DNA of 26,087 nucleotides from CADDZP01 sp035948135 (GCA_035948135.1 DASZJL010000065.1:1-26087), one strand, 5' to 3'. Positions 8,373 through 18,909 are shown, numbered from the stretch's first letter. Numbers and translations: made by a program. The notes: a model not told the origin generated them from the sequence alone.

Positions 8373-8408
8373 GTCGGTCCGCACAAGGGATGCTCCCTGG
8401 AGACCGAC
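8373..8408. promoter_or_regulatory. Nested stem-loop between ftsE and the CAP-domain gene
   Basis: A 7-bp outer inverted repeat (GTCGGTC at 8373-8379, GACCGAC at 8402-8408) encloses a 5-bp inner one (AGGGA at 8386-8390, TCCCT at 8394-8398) with a 3-base loop. It occupies the 112-base divergent gap and begins 15 bases upstream of the ftsE ATG. It could be a leader RNA structure for ftsE, an operator shared by the two divergent genes, or chance in G+C-rich DNA. Confidence 0.4.
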
Positions 8409-8470
8409 CCGGGAAGCCTACCAAACGCGCCCGAGCCGGCAGGGGGACACCCTGCGAACGGCGAATACCT

Positions 8471-9265
8471 GTGTTCGTGAAGGGTATTCGACGGTCGATT
8501 GGGGTTGTCCTGGTCGGAATCGCCATTTTTGTCGGTTTTTCTCGTCCGGCCCACGCCGCCCAACAGACCACCGGCGGAGCCGAAAGCACCCTCACTGCCG
8601 ACATCAACCAGGAGCGCACGAGCCGGGGACTCGGTGCGCTGACGGTCGCCGGTGACCTCGTGGCCTACGCCGAGCAGCACTCGGCCGACATGGCCGCCGC
8701 CGGCCGCCCGTACCACGACCCCAACGTCCAGTCGAACGTGCAGAACTGGCAGCACCTGGGCGACAACGTCGGCTCCGGTCCCGATGCCGACCACCTACAC
8801 CAGGGGTTCATGAACTCGCAGATCCACCGCGACGAGATCCTGATGCCCGACTACACCGAGGTGGGCGTGGGCTGCGTCTGGGCCGGCAACGTCCTCTACG
8901 TCACCGAAGTCTTCCGGCTGCCCATGCAGGCCCAAGCGCCCGTCGCTCGGACCGCAACCACGCCTCGCCCGGCGCCCGCGCCCCGTGTAGCCGTCCGCTC
9001 GGCCGCCGTCCCGGCTCCGGCGCCCCTGCCGACCACCCCGCCCACCACGGCCGCCCCCGCTCCGGCGCCGACGACGTCGACCTCACTGGTCGCCGCCGCC
9101 GCCGCTCAATGGCCCTCGGCGGCGCTGAACACCGAGCGCGCTGCAAGTCACAGCGCCCGCCCCTCGAGCTTCCCGACGGTCGCCGTCGTCGCCGCCCTGC
9201 TGGTCATGCTCGTCGCCGGGACCGAGGTCCACACGTTGCGTCGACGCGCCGCCGAACGGTCGTAA
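8471..9265 (+). CDS. Membrane-tethered CAP (SCP/PR1) domain protein
   Basis: From the GTG at 8471 this 264-residue protein has an N-terminal hydrophobic signal segment (about 8-22, ending near AHA at 27-29). A CAP domain follows (about 38-150) with LTADINQERTSRGL, the His in EQHSAD, LGDNVGSG, NSQIHRDEIL and GVGCVWAGNVLYVTEVF. A Pro/Ala/Thr-rich low-complexity linker covers about 155-215, and a second hydrophobic helix (about 235-255) is followed by a basic tail, so the protein should be anchored by its C-terminus with the CAP domain outside. Bacterial CAP proteins are widespread but mostly of unknown biochemical role. The gene is divergent from ftsE and convergent with prfB, interrupting the usual prfB-ftsE adjacency. 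An in-frame ATG at 8390 exists but would add an Arg-rich extension ahead of the signal segment and is not preferred. Confidence 0.8.
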   Translation: MFVKGIRRSIGVVLVGIAIFVGFSRPAHAAQQTTGGAESTLTADINQERTSRGLGALTVAGDLVAYAEQHSADMAAAGRPYHDPNVQSNVQNWQHLGDNVGSGPDADHLHQGFMNSQIHRDEILMPDYTEVGVGCVWAGNVLYVTEVFRLPMQAQAPVARTATTPRPAPAPRVAVRSAAVPAPAPLPTTPPTTAAPAPAPTTSTSLVAAAAAQWPSAALNTERAASHSARPSSFPTVAVVAALLVMLVAGTEVHTLRRRAAERS

Positions 9266-9407
9266 CTGCGGCAACTACGGGGGCGGCGGGGCGCCACTTG
9301 GGTTGGTCTGCGCCCTTTCATGAACTCGTGCATCCGAACGGTCGTGCGATTCGGGCATTTCGGCCACGATCACGACCACTGCGCTGCATCAGTTCATTTC
9401 AACCGAA

Positions 9408-10517
9408 CTACGCGGCGCCGTCGCGACGGCGCCACCGTAGGAACGCTTCCATGAAGGGGTCGAGGTCGCCGTCGAGGACGGCGTCGACGTTGCCGGTCTC
9501 GTGGCCGGTGCGGTCGTCCTTCACGCTCTGGTATGGGGCCAGCACGTAGTGGCGGAAGGCCTGGCCCCACCCGACTTCGGTCTGGGGGCCGGAGATGGCG
9601 TCGAGCTCCGCCTTGCGCTGCTCGCGCTGGAGCTCGGCCAGCTTCATCCCGAGGATCTGCATGGCCTTGGCCTTGTTCTGGTGCTGACTGCGCTCGTTCT
9701 GCACGGCGACGACGACCCCGGTGGGCAGGTGCGTGAGGCGCACGGCCGAGTCGGTGACGTTCACGTGCTGGCCGCCGGCGCCGGACGACCGGTAGGTGTC
9801 GACGCGAAGGTCCTTCTCCTCGATCTCGACCTCGTCGCCCGCATCCTCGAGGAAGGGCACGGCACTGAAGGAGGCGAACGACGTCTGCCGGCGGTGCTGG
9901 GCATCGAACGGCGACATGCGAACCAGCCGGTGGACGCCCTTCTCGCCGGTGAGCAGCCCGTACGCATACCTGCCCTTGACGATGAAGGTGGCCGAGAGGA
10001 TCCCCGCCTCCTGGCCGGCTGACACCTCGTCGAGCTCGACGCCGAAACCCCGCCGCTCGGCCCAGCGCAGGTACATGCGCAGCATCATCTCGGCCCAGTC
10101 CTGGGCGTCGGTACCACCGGCGCCGGCGTGGATCTCGCACACAGCCTCGAGCTCATCGTGCTCGCCGGAGAACAGTGAGCGCAGCTCCAACTCGTCGAGC
10201 GAACCGCTCACCGACGCCAGCGCGTCAACGACCTCGCTCTCGAACGACTCGTCGCCCTCCTCGACCGCGAGTTGGTAGAGGGTCTCGACGTCTGACAGCC
10301 GGGACGCGAGGCCCTCGAGCTCGTCGACGTCGCCCTTCACGCGTGAGAGCTCGGTTGTGACCTTGCGAGCCGCGTCGGCGTCGTCCCACAGGTCGGGACG
10401 GGAGGCTTCCGCCTCGAGTGATCCCAGCCGCTTTCGCAGTCCCTCCAAGTCGAGGTAGCGATCGGCTTCGCTCAACCGCTGAGCAAGCGCGCGCAATTCA
10501 TCGGTGTGGTCCTGCAA
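9408..10517 (-). CDS. prfB: Peptide chain release factor 2
   Basis: This 369-residue class I release factor recognises UGA and UAA stop codons. It carries the RF2-type tripeptide SPF (residues 202-204) in the codon-recognition loop, rather than the PxT of RF1, and the catalytic GGQ in SSGAGGQHVN (248-250). Length is normal. The start appears to be TTG at 10517. An in-frame TGA lies two codons before it, and no CTTTGAC slippery site or spaced Shine-Dalgarno is present, so the autoregulatory +1 frameshift known from many prfB genes is absent. It follows secA by 128 bases on the same strand. Confidence 0.95.
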   Translation of the reverse strand: MQDHTDELRALAQRLSEADRYLDLEGLRKRLGSLEAEASRPDLWDDADAARKVTTELSRVKGDVDELEGLASRLSDVETLYQLAVEEGDESFESEVVDALASVSGSLDELELRSLFSGEHDELEAVCEIHAGAGGTDAQDWAEMMLRMYLRWAERRGFGVELDEVSAGQEAGILSATFIVKGRYAYGLLTGEKGVHRLVRMSPFDAQHRRQTSFASFSAVPFLEDAGDEVEIEEKDLRVDTYRSSGAGGQHVNVTDSAVRLTHLPTGVVVAVQNERSQHQNKAKAMQILGMKLAELQREQRKAELDAISGPQTEVGWGQAFRHYVLAPYQSVKDDRTGHETGNVDAVLDGDLDPFMEAFLRWRRRDGAA

Positions 10518-10572
10518 CGTTCAGGCCCCGAACGTGCGCGACGAGCGACGGGTGGCGCCGAGGAAGGAGGGG

Positions 10573-10606
10573 CCCGCCCGTCCGACCGCGAGGGAGGACG
10601 GGTGGG
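10573..10606 (-). terminator. Hairpin between secA and prfB
   Basis: An 11-bp stem with one G-T type pair joins CCCGCCCGTCC (10573-10583) to GGACGGGTGGG (10596-10606) across a 12-base loop, inside the 128-base secA-prfB gap. There is no T-run after it, so it would be at most an intrinsic terminator of the U-poor type seen in high-GC actinobacteria, or an RNA stability element. Confidence 0.45.
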
Positions 10607-10645
10607 AGGATCTGCTCGGCGACAGGACCCGTCGCGGCGGCACGA

Positions 10646-13402
<2,757 letters not shown>

Positions 13403-13409
13403 GGAGGCG

Positions 13410-13415
13410 AGTGTA
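13410..13415 (-). promoter_or_regulatory. Candidate -10 element for a leaderless secA transcript
   Basis: On the minus strand TACACT (fits TAnnnT) is separated from the secA ATG by only 7 bases, so transcription would begin at or next to the start codon. No Shine-Dalgarno is present. No good -35 hexamer is seen 17 bases upstream. Confidence 0.5.
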
Positions 13416-13445
13416 CTGGCGGGCCCGCGGGTACCGACGCGGCCT

Positions 13446-14384
13446 TCAGGCGACTCGGCGGGCCACAACATGCATGTTGTCGCCCAGATTCACGGGCACC
13501 CGCCAGTGCTCGGGGACCACCGTGCGGATCGCCTCGGCCACCGAGTCGACGGCCGGGACGGCGGCGCCGGCCTTGCTCAGCAGGTAGTCGAGGGAGACGA
13601 CGTGGGTGTAGCGCACGATGCGCTCGACGCGGAAGCCGGCCTGCTCGAGGAGGCGGGCGATGTTGCGTCGGTCGAAGTAGTAGAGGTGCATGTCCATCAG
13701 CCATGGCCAGTGGCGACCCATCATGCGGGCCACCCGACTGCCGGCGTCAATCGTGGAGAGGTGCAGCCACCCGCCGGGCTCCAGCAAGCGGTGCGCGGCC
13801 TCGAGCTCGGCGCGGGGATCCTCGAGGTGCTCGACAACGTCCCACATGGTGATGACGTCGTAGCGGTCGCCGCTGGCGGCCCGCTCGCGCACCGTCTGAT
13901 TGTGCATGGTGAGACCCAGATGGCGAGCGTGCGCAACCGCCCACGCCGAGAGCTCGACGCCCTCGGCGAGAAACCCAGCCTCACGGGCGACATCGACGAA
14001 GTAGCCGCAATAGGCACCGACGTCGAGCAGCCGCCGAGCGCGGGGCGGTCCGAGCTCGTCGAGTACGCGCCGGAAGGTGAAATAGCGGTTGTCGCGCTCG
14101 CCGACGTACAGCGGGTCCTCCACGTCGCTGTAGGCCTTGAGCAGGTCGTCGGGGTCGGGCATGGGCCACTGGAACAACAGCCCACAGCCGCGGCAGCGCC
14201 AGATCGGCGGGTGCTGGCCATGGCCAAAGCTCGTGCAGCTGTAGAACCCGTCGGCCCGCTCGAGCGCCCGGCGCTCGGGATAGCGCAGCGCGAGGTCGCG
14301 CCCGTCGCAGAGGTAGCAACTGGCGGGGAACGGGGTCGGCTCCCGGTAGGGCCGCTCCTCGAGCCCTCGCTCCGGCTGGTGCAT
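13446..14384 (-). CDS. Class I SAM-dependent methyltransferase with N-terminal zinc ribbon
   Basis: This 312-residue protein has an N-terminal cysteine cluster, CYLC (23, 26) and CRGC (64, 67), that looks like a zinc ribbon. A Rossmann methyltransferase domain follows with the SAM-binding motif LLDVGAYCGYF near 119-129, acidic GVELS near 142-146, and MWDVVEHLEDP as the motif IV region. This zinc-ribbon layout is common in methyltransferases acting on sugars or small metabolites in cell-surface polysaccharide gene clusters, but the substrate here is unknown. It is divergent from the DUF2079 pair and lies 43 bases upstream of secA. ATG 14384 is chosen over the immediately upstream GTG because a TAGGGT hexamer lies 6 bases before it. 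Confidence 0.85.
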   Translation of the reverse strand: MHQPERGLEERPYREPTPFPASCYLCDGRDLALRYPERRALERADGFYSCTSFGHGQHPPIWRCRGCGLLFQWPMPDPDDLLKAYSDVEDPLYVGERDNRYFTFRRVLDELGPPRARRLLDVGAYCGYFVDVAREAGFLAEGVELSAWAVAHARHLGLTMHNQTVRERAASGDRYDVITMWDVVEHLEDPRAELEAAHRLLEPGGWLHLSTIDAGSRVARMMGRHWPWLMDMHLYYFDRRNIARLLEQAGFRVERIVRYTHVVSLDYLLSKAGAAVPAVDSVAEAIRTVVPEHWRVPVNLGDNMHVVARRVA

Positions 14385-14390
14385 CACGTC

Positions 14391-14396
14391 ACCCTA
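14391..14396 (-). promoter_or_regulatory. Candidate -10 element for the methyltransferase gene
   Basis: TAGGGT on the minus strand ends 6 bases before the ATG at 14384, leaderless geometry. A palindrome lies about 18 bases further upstream, over the expected -35 region. Confidence 0.4.
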
Positions 14397-14413
14397 TTGG
14401 GGACGCTGTCATG

Positions 14414-14434
14414 GGCACAGGACAGGCCTGTGCC
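14414..14434. promoter_or_regulatory. Operator-like palindrome in the methyltransferase/DUF2079 divergent gap
   Basis: Perfect 8-bp inverted repeat GGCACAGG (14414-14421) and CCTGTGCC (14427-14434) with a 5-base spacer, in the 61-base gap between two divergent genes. It ends 11 bases before the DUF2079 GTG start and covers the likely -35 region of the methyltransferase promoter. It is the size and position expected of an operator for a dimeric regulator, though an RNA hairpin cannot be excluded. Confidence 0.45.
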
Positions 14435-14445
14435 AACATGGCGCC

Positions 14446-16044
14446 GTGGCCGACCGAAGCGGCGGCGCGCGCATCGAGGCCACCGAAAAGCGCGATCGGC
14501 CCCGGCGCCCGCGCCCGCTCCAGCCGATAGTCGAGCAGGTTCCGGGCCCGCCGGGCCGCTCCCACCGCAGACTCCGATCGGCGCCCAGGGAAGTCTGGGT
14601 ACTGACCGCGATGATCGTGACGTGGGTCGCGGTGTTCGGGCGCCTGGCGCTGCTGCGCCAGGACCGGTTCGCCTCCTTCAGCCTCGACATGGCGATCTTC
14701 GATCAGGCGACGTGGTTGATCTCGCGCATGGGCGGCCTCTTCATGTCCGTCCGCGGCCTGCACTTCTTCGGCCACCACTTCAACCTCGGGCTGTTCTTGC
14801 TGGCGCCCTTCTACTGGCTGGGCGCGGGAGCCAACTTCCTCAACATCGTCATGGTCGTGTCGATGGCCCTCGCCGCGGTCCCCATCTATCTCCTCGGGCG
14901 CGACCGGCTGGGTAGCGGCTGGCTGGCCGTCGGCTTGGCCGGTGCCTACCTCCTGCACCCATCGCTCCAGTTCATGACCTGGGAGCTCTTCCACCCTGAA
15001 CCGATGGCGATGCTCGGCCTCTTCTTCGCCTGGCTGTTCGCCCGCCGGGAGCGGTGGGGCTGGTACGCCGTCGCCCTCGTTTACGCCGTGTGCTGGAAGG
15101 AGGACGTCGCCCTCGCGGCCGCGGTCATCGGGCTCGTCCTCATCATCAGGAAGCAGTGGAAGCCGGGCATGTGGACCCTCGGTCTGTCGCTCCTCTACTT
15201 CTTCATCGCCAACAGCTGGCTGATCCCGACGCTCAGCGGCGCGGGCCAGACCTTCTACAACAACCTCTTCGGCACCCTCGGCAACTCGCCGTCCCAGGTC
15301 CTGGTCAACAGCGCCAAGCACCCGACCGAGTTCACGAGACGGATCCTCGCCAGCGACGCCAGAAGCTTCTACTGGAAGATGACGGTGCCATTCGCCTTCG
15401 TCCCGCTCGCCGCGCCGCTCGCGCTCGCCGTCGGACTGCCACAGGGCCTCATCGACGTGCTCAGCAGCGCCAACTTCACACGCGTCATCACCTATCACTA
15501 CGCCGCGCTCCCGCTCGCGGGGCTCACCCTTGCGGCGGTGGAGGGTGTGGCGGTGCTGGGCCGGCGGCGCGAGCTCCACAAGCGGCTTCTCGTCGTCGCC
15601 ATCGTCGGCTGCTCCCTGGTGGCGACGGTCCTCTGGGGACCGTCGCCCATCGGCCACGAGTACCGCAAGGGCTGGTGGCCGCTGGGGCAGGACCCGGCCC
15701 GCGCCGCCAAGACCCACGCCGTGCAGGACATGGCGGGCAAGGACCACATCAGCGCCACCTACGACCTCGCCCCCCACCTCGCCCACCGGCGCTACATCTA
15801 CAGCTATCCCAACCCCTTCATCTCCGACAGCTGGGCCGTCAACGGTGAGAACCTGCCCGATCCCAACATCGTGCACTGGCTCGTGCTGGACCGCGCCCTG
15901 CTCGACGGGCGCAATCTCGAGCTCTTCGACCGGCTGGTCTCCGACGGCGAATTCGTGATCGACTCTGACCGGCAAGGAATCGTCGTCGCCCATCGGGTCG
16001 CGCACGGCAATCGCATCGACCCCGAGAGCTTCGGGCCTCCGTAA
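14446..16044 (+). CDS. DUF2079 family polytopic membrane protein (first of a tandem pair)
   Basis: This 532-residue protein has an Arg/Pro-rich cytoplasmic N-terminus (1-48), then about eight to ten membrane helices, then a soluble C-terminal part from about 400. It shares motifs with its neighbour: LDMAIFDQATWLISR (80-94), HFFGHHFNLGLFLLAPFYWL (106-125), ELFHPEP (180-186), WKED (217-220), LWGPSP and YDLAPHLAHRRYIY. DUF2079 proteins resemble GT-C glycosyltransferases in layout, with an acidic residue in the first outer loop, but no reaction is established. The start is GTG; an ATG 8 bases upstream is in another frame. By context (methyltransferase, paralogue) a role in cell-surface glycan modification is plausible but unproven. 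Confidence 0.82.
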   Translation: MADRSGGARIEATEKRDRPRRPRPLQPIVEQVPGPPGRSHRRLRSAPREVWVLTAMIVTWVAVFGRLALLRQDRFASFSLDMAIFDQATWLISRMGGLFMSVRGLHFFGHHFNLGLFLLAPFYWLGAGANFLNIVMVVSMALAAVPIYLLGRDRLGSGWLAVGLAGAYLLHPSLQFMTWELFHPEPMAMLGLFFAWLFARRERWGWYAVALVYAVCWKEDVALAAAVIGLVLIIRKQWKPGMWTLGLSLLYFFIANSWLIPTLSGAGQTFYNNLFGTLGNSPSQVLVNSAKHPTEFTRRILASDARSFYWKMTVPFAFVPLAAPLALAVGLPQGLIDVLSSANFTRVITYHYAALPLAGLTLAAVEGVAVLGRRRELHKRLLVVAIVGCSLVATVLWGPSPIGHEYRKGWWPLGQDPARAAKTHAVQDMAGKDHISATYDLAPHLAHRRYIYSYPNPFISDSWAVNGENLPDPNIVHWLVLDRALLDGRNLELFDRLVSDGEFVIDSDRQGIVVAHRVAHGNRIDPESFGPP

Positions 16045-16082
16045 TCCTGGGTGGAGGCCCCATTACCCTCACGACTTCCGAC

Positions 16083-17630
16083 ATGCAGTCTCAGCTTTTC
16101 CCCGGGCCGGAGCCCAGCCGTGTAAGGAAACTGTCGTCGAGCGTCGTAGACAGATTCCACTCGCACTGGCTGTTCGCTGATTACGGCGCGGCGGGCGTAG
16201 TCGCCGCCGCGGTCACCGGCGTGCTGATCCTCTGGTACACAGTTCACTTCGGCCGGCTGACGAGTGAGGTCCACCGCGGCTACGGGGACAGCGCTTTCGA
16301 CATCGGGCTCTACGACCAGGGGGTGTGGTTGCTGTCGCGGTTCCACGCCCCTTATGTCACGCTCATGGGCCGCAACCTGTTCGGGGACCACACGCAGTTC
16401 TCGCTCATTGCGCTCGTCCCCCTCTACTGGCTGAGACCTGACGCCACGACACTCCTCTATGTCCAGGCGTTCGCGCTCGCATTGGGCGCGTTGCCCGTGT
16501 ACCTGCTCGCCATGCGCCTGCTAAAGCGCCCTGAACTGGCGATGTTGCTGGCGGCCGCGTTCCTCGCGTATCCGGCCCTGGCCCAGTCGAACCTCGAGAA
16601 CTTCCATCCTGACTGCCTGCTGGTCCCGATCGTGGGGTTCGCCATCTACGCAGCCGTTATCAACAAACAGCGCATGTTCATCGTGTGTGCCGCCCTTGCG
16701 CTCTTGTGCAAGGAGGACGCGGTCCTCATCGTCCTCCCTATCTCGGTGTGGTTTGCCCTGCGGCGCGATCGGCGGATCGGGACGATCATCGCCTTCGCCT
16801 CCGTCGGCTGGGCGCTGCTCGCCACCAACCTGATCATGCGGTTACTCATCGGCGTGCCGACGCTCAATACCTGGCGAATCCCGTTCGGCGGGGTATCCGG
16901 CTTCATCAAGGAGACGCTGCGCAAGCCCGCCGACGTCGTCAAGTACCTGATCAAAGCCGACCACCCGAACGGCCGGCCCTTCTACCTGTGGCAGATGGTC
17001 GCACCGACCGGCCTCGTGTTCCTCATCGCGCCCGAGGTCGCGGCAACGTCGGTGCTCGTCCTCGCACTGAACGTCATCAGCACCTTCGGGTATCAGCACC
17101 AGATCGCGTACCACTACTCGATGGTCGCGATTCCCGGCCTCGTGCTCGGGACCGTTTTCGCGGCCGGCCAGCTGAAGAAGGAGCGACTCAGGACGATCGC
17201 CGTCGCTGTCGTTGCAATCTCGAGCCTCTGGGCGTCGTTCCTCTGGGGTCCTTACCCTTGGTCGGTGCACCACACGGTCAACCACCTCGCGCCGTCGTAT
17301 TCCTCGGTGCGTGCGATCAACAGCATCGAGCGCAAGCTCCCTCCGAACGCGGTGGTCTCGGCGTATTACTCATTCGCACCGCATATCGACCACCGCCGCC
17401 GCATCTACATGTGGCCCACGCCGTTCGCGGCGTCGAACTGGAAGACGTTCAAGCAGGAAGGGCAGCGTCTCCCCGAGGCGAAGGACGTGCAGTACCTGTT
17501 ACTGCCGCCGAATCTCGAGGATCACGCCGGCGTCTTGGACCGGGTCAAGCCGGAATTCACCGAGGTCGCCAGGGCGGAGAACGACCTCGGTCAGGGGGCC
17601 GTCCTCTACAAGCGCACGCCGTCGGCCTGA
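16083..17630 (+). CDS. DUF2079 family polytopic membrane protein (second of a tandem pair)
   Basis: This 515-residue membrane protein is a clear paralogue of the preceding gene. Shared positions include AFDIGLYDQGVWLLSR (71-86), LFGDHTQFSLIALVPLYWL (99-117), ENFHPD (172-177), LLCKEDA (207-213), LWGPYPW and YSFAPHIDHRRRIYMWP. The first helix is at about 36-55, with several more to about 395, then a soluble tail. Sequence outside the shared motifs has diverged widely, so the duplication is old or the genes arrived separately. It lies 38 bases after the first gene, on the same strand and probably the same transcript. A TACCCT hexamer 13 bases before the ATG could be a second promoter. Function is not established; a GT-C-like glycosyl transfer role is inference from family architecture. 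Confidence 0.82.
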   Translation: MQSQLFPGPEPSRVRKLSSSVVDRFHSHWLFADYGAAGVVAAAVTGVLILWYTVHFGRLTSEVHRGYGDSAFDIGLYDQGVWLLSRFHAPYVTLMGRNLFGDHTQFSLIALVPLYWLRPDATTLLYVQAFALALGALPVYLLAMRLLKRPELAMLLAAAFLAYPALAQSNLENFHPDCLLVPIVGFAIYAAVINKQRMFIVCAALALLCKEDAVLIVLPISVWFALRRDRRIGTIIAFASVGWALLATNLIMRLLIGVPTLNTWRIPFGGVSGFIKETLRKPADVVKYLIKADHPNGRPFYLWQMVAPTGLVFLIAPEVAATSVLVLALNVISTFGYQHQIAYHYSMVAIPGLVLGTVFAAGQLKKERLRTIAVAVVAISSLWASFLWGPYPWSVHHTVNHLAPSYSSVRAINSIERKLPPNAVVSAYYSFAPHIDHRRRIYMWPTPFAASNWKTFKQEGQRLPEAKDVQYLLLPPNLEDHAGVLDRVKPEFTEVARAENDLGQGAVLYKRTPSA

Positions 17631-17649
17631 CAGGGCCGTCGCCGTCAGG
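17626..17649. terminator. Candidate bidirectional terminator hairpin
   Basis: CCTGAC (17626-17631) pairs with GTCAGG (17644-17649), with two further GG/CC pairs after a bulge. It spans the 14-base gap between the convergent DUF2079 and response regulator genes and contains both stop codons. It is short, with no T-tract, so this is a weak call. Confidence 0.3.
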
Positions 17650-18334
17650 TGATGTCGAGCAGCTTCTCGCGCACGGCGTAGACAACCGCCTCCATCCGGG
17701 AGTGCAGGTGCAGCTTCTCCAGGATGTTGCGCACGTGGTTCTTCACCGTGTTCTCAGAGATGTAGAGGTCTTCGGCGATTTCGCGGTTGCTCATGCCCTG
17801 CGCGACAAGCTTCAGGACCTCGAGCTCACGGTCGGTGAGGCGCGGCGCCGGGAACTGCTGCTTCTCCTCGGCGCGCTTCACGAGCGTGTTGAACTCGGTG
17901 AGGAGCTTGGACGCCATCGACGGCGAGATCAGGCTCTGGCCCTGGACGACCGCCCGGATGGCGTCGGCCACCTCTTCGATGGAGATCTCCTTGAGGAGGT
18001 AGCCGTTGGCGCCGGCCTTGATCGCCTCGTAGAGGTCTTCCTCCTCGTCGCTGACGGTGAGCATCAGGATCTTGGCGGTGGGGATGACGTCACGGATGGT
18101 GCGGGTGGCCTCGATGCCCGAGACGCGAGGCATGCGCACGTCCATGAGCACGACGTCGGGGGCGAACTCCTCGGACTTGGCGATGGCGTCCTGGCCGTCC
18201 TCGGCCTCGGCCACGACGTCGATGCCCTCCTCTGACTCGAGGACCATGTTGAGGCCACGCCGGAAGAGGGCGTGGTCGTCGGCGATCAGGACCCGGATGG
18301 GCTCGTTGTCGCCGCGGGCTCGTTCGTCTGCCAT
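17645..18334 (-). CDS. NarL/FixJ-type response regulator (LuxR helix-turn-helix)
   Basis: This 229-residue DNA-binding regulator has an N-terminal receiver domain (VLIADDHALFRRGL; phospho-acceptor Asp in VVLMDVRMPRVSG; TVSD switch; Lys in YLLKE). A C-terminal LuxR-type helix-turn-helix follows, with LTDRELEVLKLVAQGMSNREIAEDL and SENTVKNHVRNILEKL. ATG 18334 is preceded by a good GAGG Shine-Dalgarno at normal spacing. The gene begins 11 bases after hpf, so it is expressed with it. No cognate histidine kinase is adjacent. A regulator at this place, between hpf and secA, is remembered from other actinobacteria. Target genes are unknown. Confidence 0.92.
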   Translation of the reverse strand: MADERARGDNEPIRVLIADDHALFRRGLNMVLESEEGIDVVAEAEDGQDAIAKSEEFAPDVVLMDVRMPRVSGIEATRTIRDVIPTAKILMLTVSDEEEDLYEAIKAGANGYLLKEISIEEVADAIRAVVQGQSLISPSMASKLLTEFNTLVKRAEEKQQFPAPRLTDRELEVLKLVAQGMSNREIAEDLYISENTVKNHVRNILEKLHLHSRMEAVVYAVREKLLDIT

Positions 18335-18345
18335 GTTCCTCGCCT

Positions 18346-18900
18346 CTAACCGGCGTCGATGAGCCCGACGTCGCCGTCGTTGCGGCGGTACACGACCGCG
18401 GCCTGCTCAGTCTCGGCGTTCGTGAAGAAGTAGAAGTCGTGGCCGAGCAGGTCCATCTGCAACGCTGCCTCCTCAGGGGTCATCGGCTTGATCGCAAAGC
18501 TCTTGTTCTTCACGATCCGGACCTGACCCGGTTCGATCTCTTCTTCGTCGGAATCCTGCTGCAAGGTCGAGTTTACCGATCCGTGCCGTCGAGGATGCGA
18601 TCGTCCGATCAGTTTCCCCTTGAGCTTTTCGATCTGGTGCTCGAGCTTGGCCACAACCCCGTCGATGGCAGCGAAGGGATCGGACGCCGCGGCCTTGGCT
18701 CGCAGTAGGTGTCCGTGGCTGGTGAAGGTGACTTCGCAGACGTCGCGCTGGGCGATACGGGGGTTGCGTTCCTCGAGGAACTGGATCTCGACGTGGTCGA
18801 TGCCGTCGAGAAACCTGGACAGACGGCTGACCTTCTCCTCGGCGGCGGCCCGGAGTGCGTCAGACAATTCGACGTTCCGCCCGCGGATGCTGACGTCCAT
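18346..18900 (-). CDS. hpf: Ribosome hibernation promoting factor, long form
   Basis: The 184-residue protein has the N-terminal RaiA/HPF fold (MDVSIRGRNVELSDALRAAA... to about residue 100), which sits in the 30S decoding channel. A charged linker (about 105-125) leads to the C-terminal dimerisation domain (VRIVKNKSFAIKPMTPEEAALQ, FYFFTNAET, AVVYRRNDGDVGLI), which joins two ribosomes into 100S dimers. The ATG at 18900 matches the family start; the open frame upstream would overlap the small FlgM-like gene and is rejected. A TACACT hexamer ends 9 bases before the start, suggesting its own near-leaderless promoter in addition to any readthrough from comF. Confidence 0.95.
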   Translation of the reverse strand: MDVSIRGRNVELSDALRAAAEEKVSRLSRFLDGIDHVEIQFLEERNPRIAQRDVCEVTFTSHGHLLRAKAAASDPFAAIDGVVAKLEHQIEKLKGKLIGRSHPRRHGSVNSTLQQDSDEEEIEPGQVRIVKNKSFAIKPMTPEEAALQMDLLGHDFYFFTNAETEQAAVVYRRNDGDVGLIDAG

Positions 18901-18909
18901 CTGGCCCGA

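Noticed and set aside
8359..8619. N-terminal extension of ftsE
   Set aside because: FtsE homologues begin at MIRLENVTKIY; the extension crosses the divergent promoter region and the CAP gene start.
9340..9377. 7-bp inverted repeat (GGTCGTG/CACGACC) between the CAP gene and prfB
   Set aside because: The 24-base loop and short stem make it a weak convergent terminator candidate, not worth a feature.
14643..14662. 7-bp palindrome CCTGGCG/CGCCAGG
   Set aside because: It lies inside conserved DUF2079 coding sequence and is explained by Leu/Ala/Arg codons.
14389..16005. 538-residue open frame antisense to the first DUF2079 gene
   Set aside because: Composition is Glu/Val/Gly/Arg/His-rich shadow coding typical of high-GC antisense frames; the sense protein has membrane helices and family motifs.
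16685..18235. 516-residue plus-strand frame across the second DUF2079 and response regulator genes
   Set aside because: It spans two convergent genes out of frame with both and shows no domain motif.
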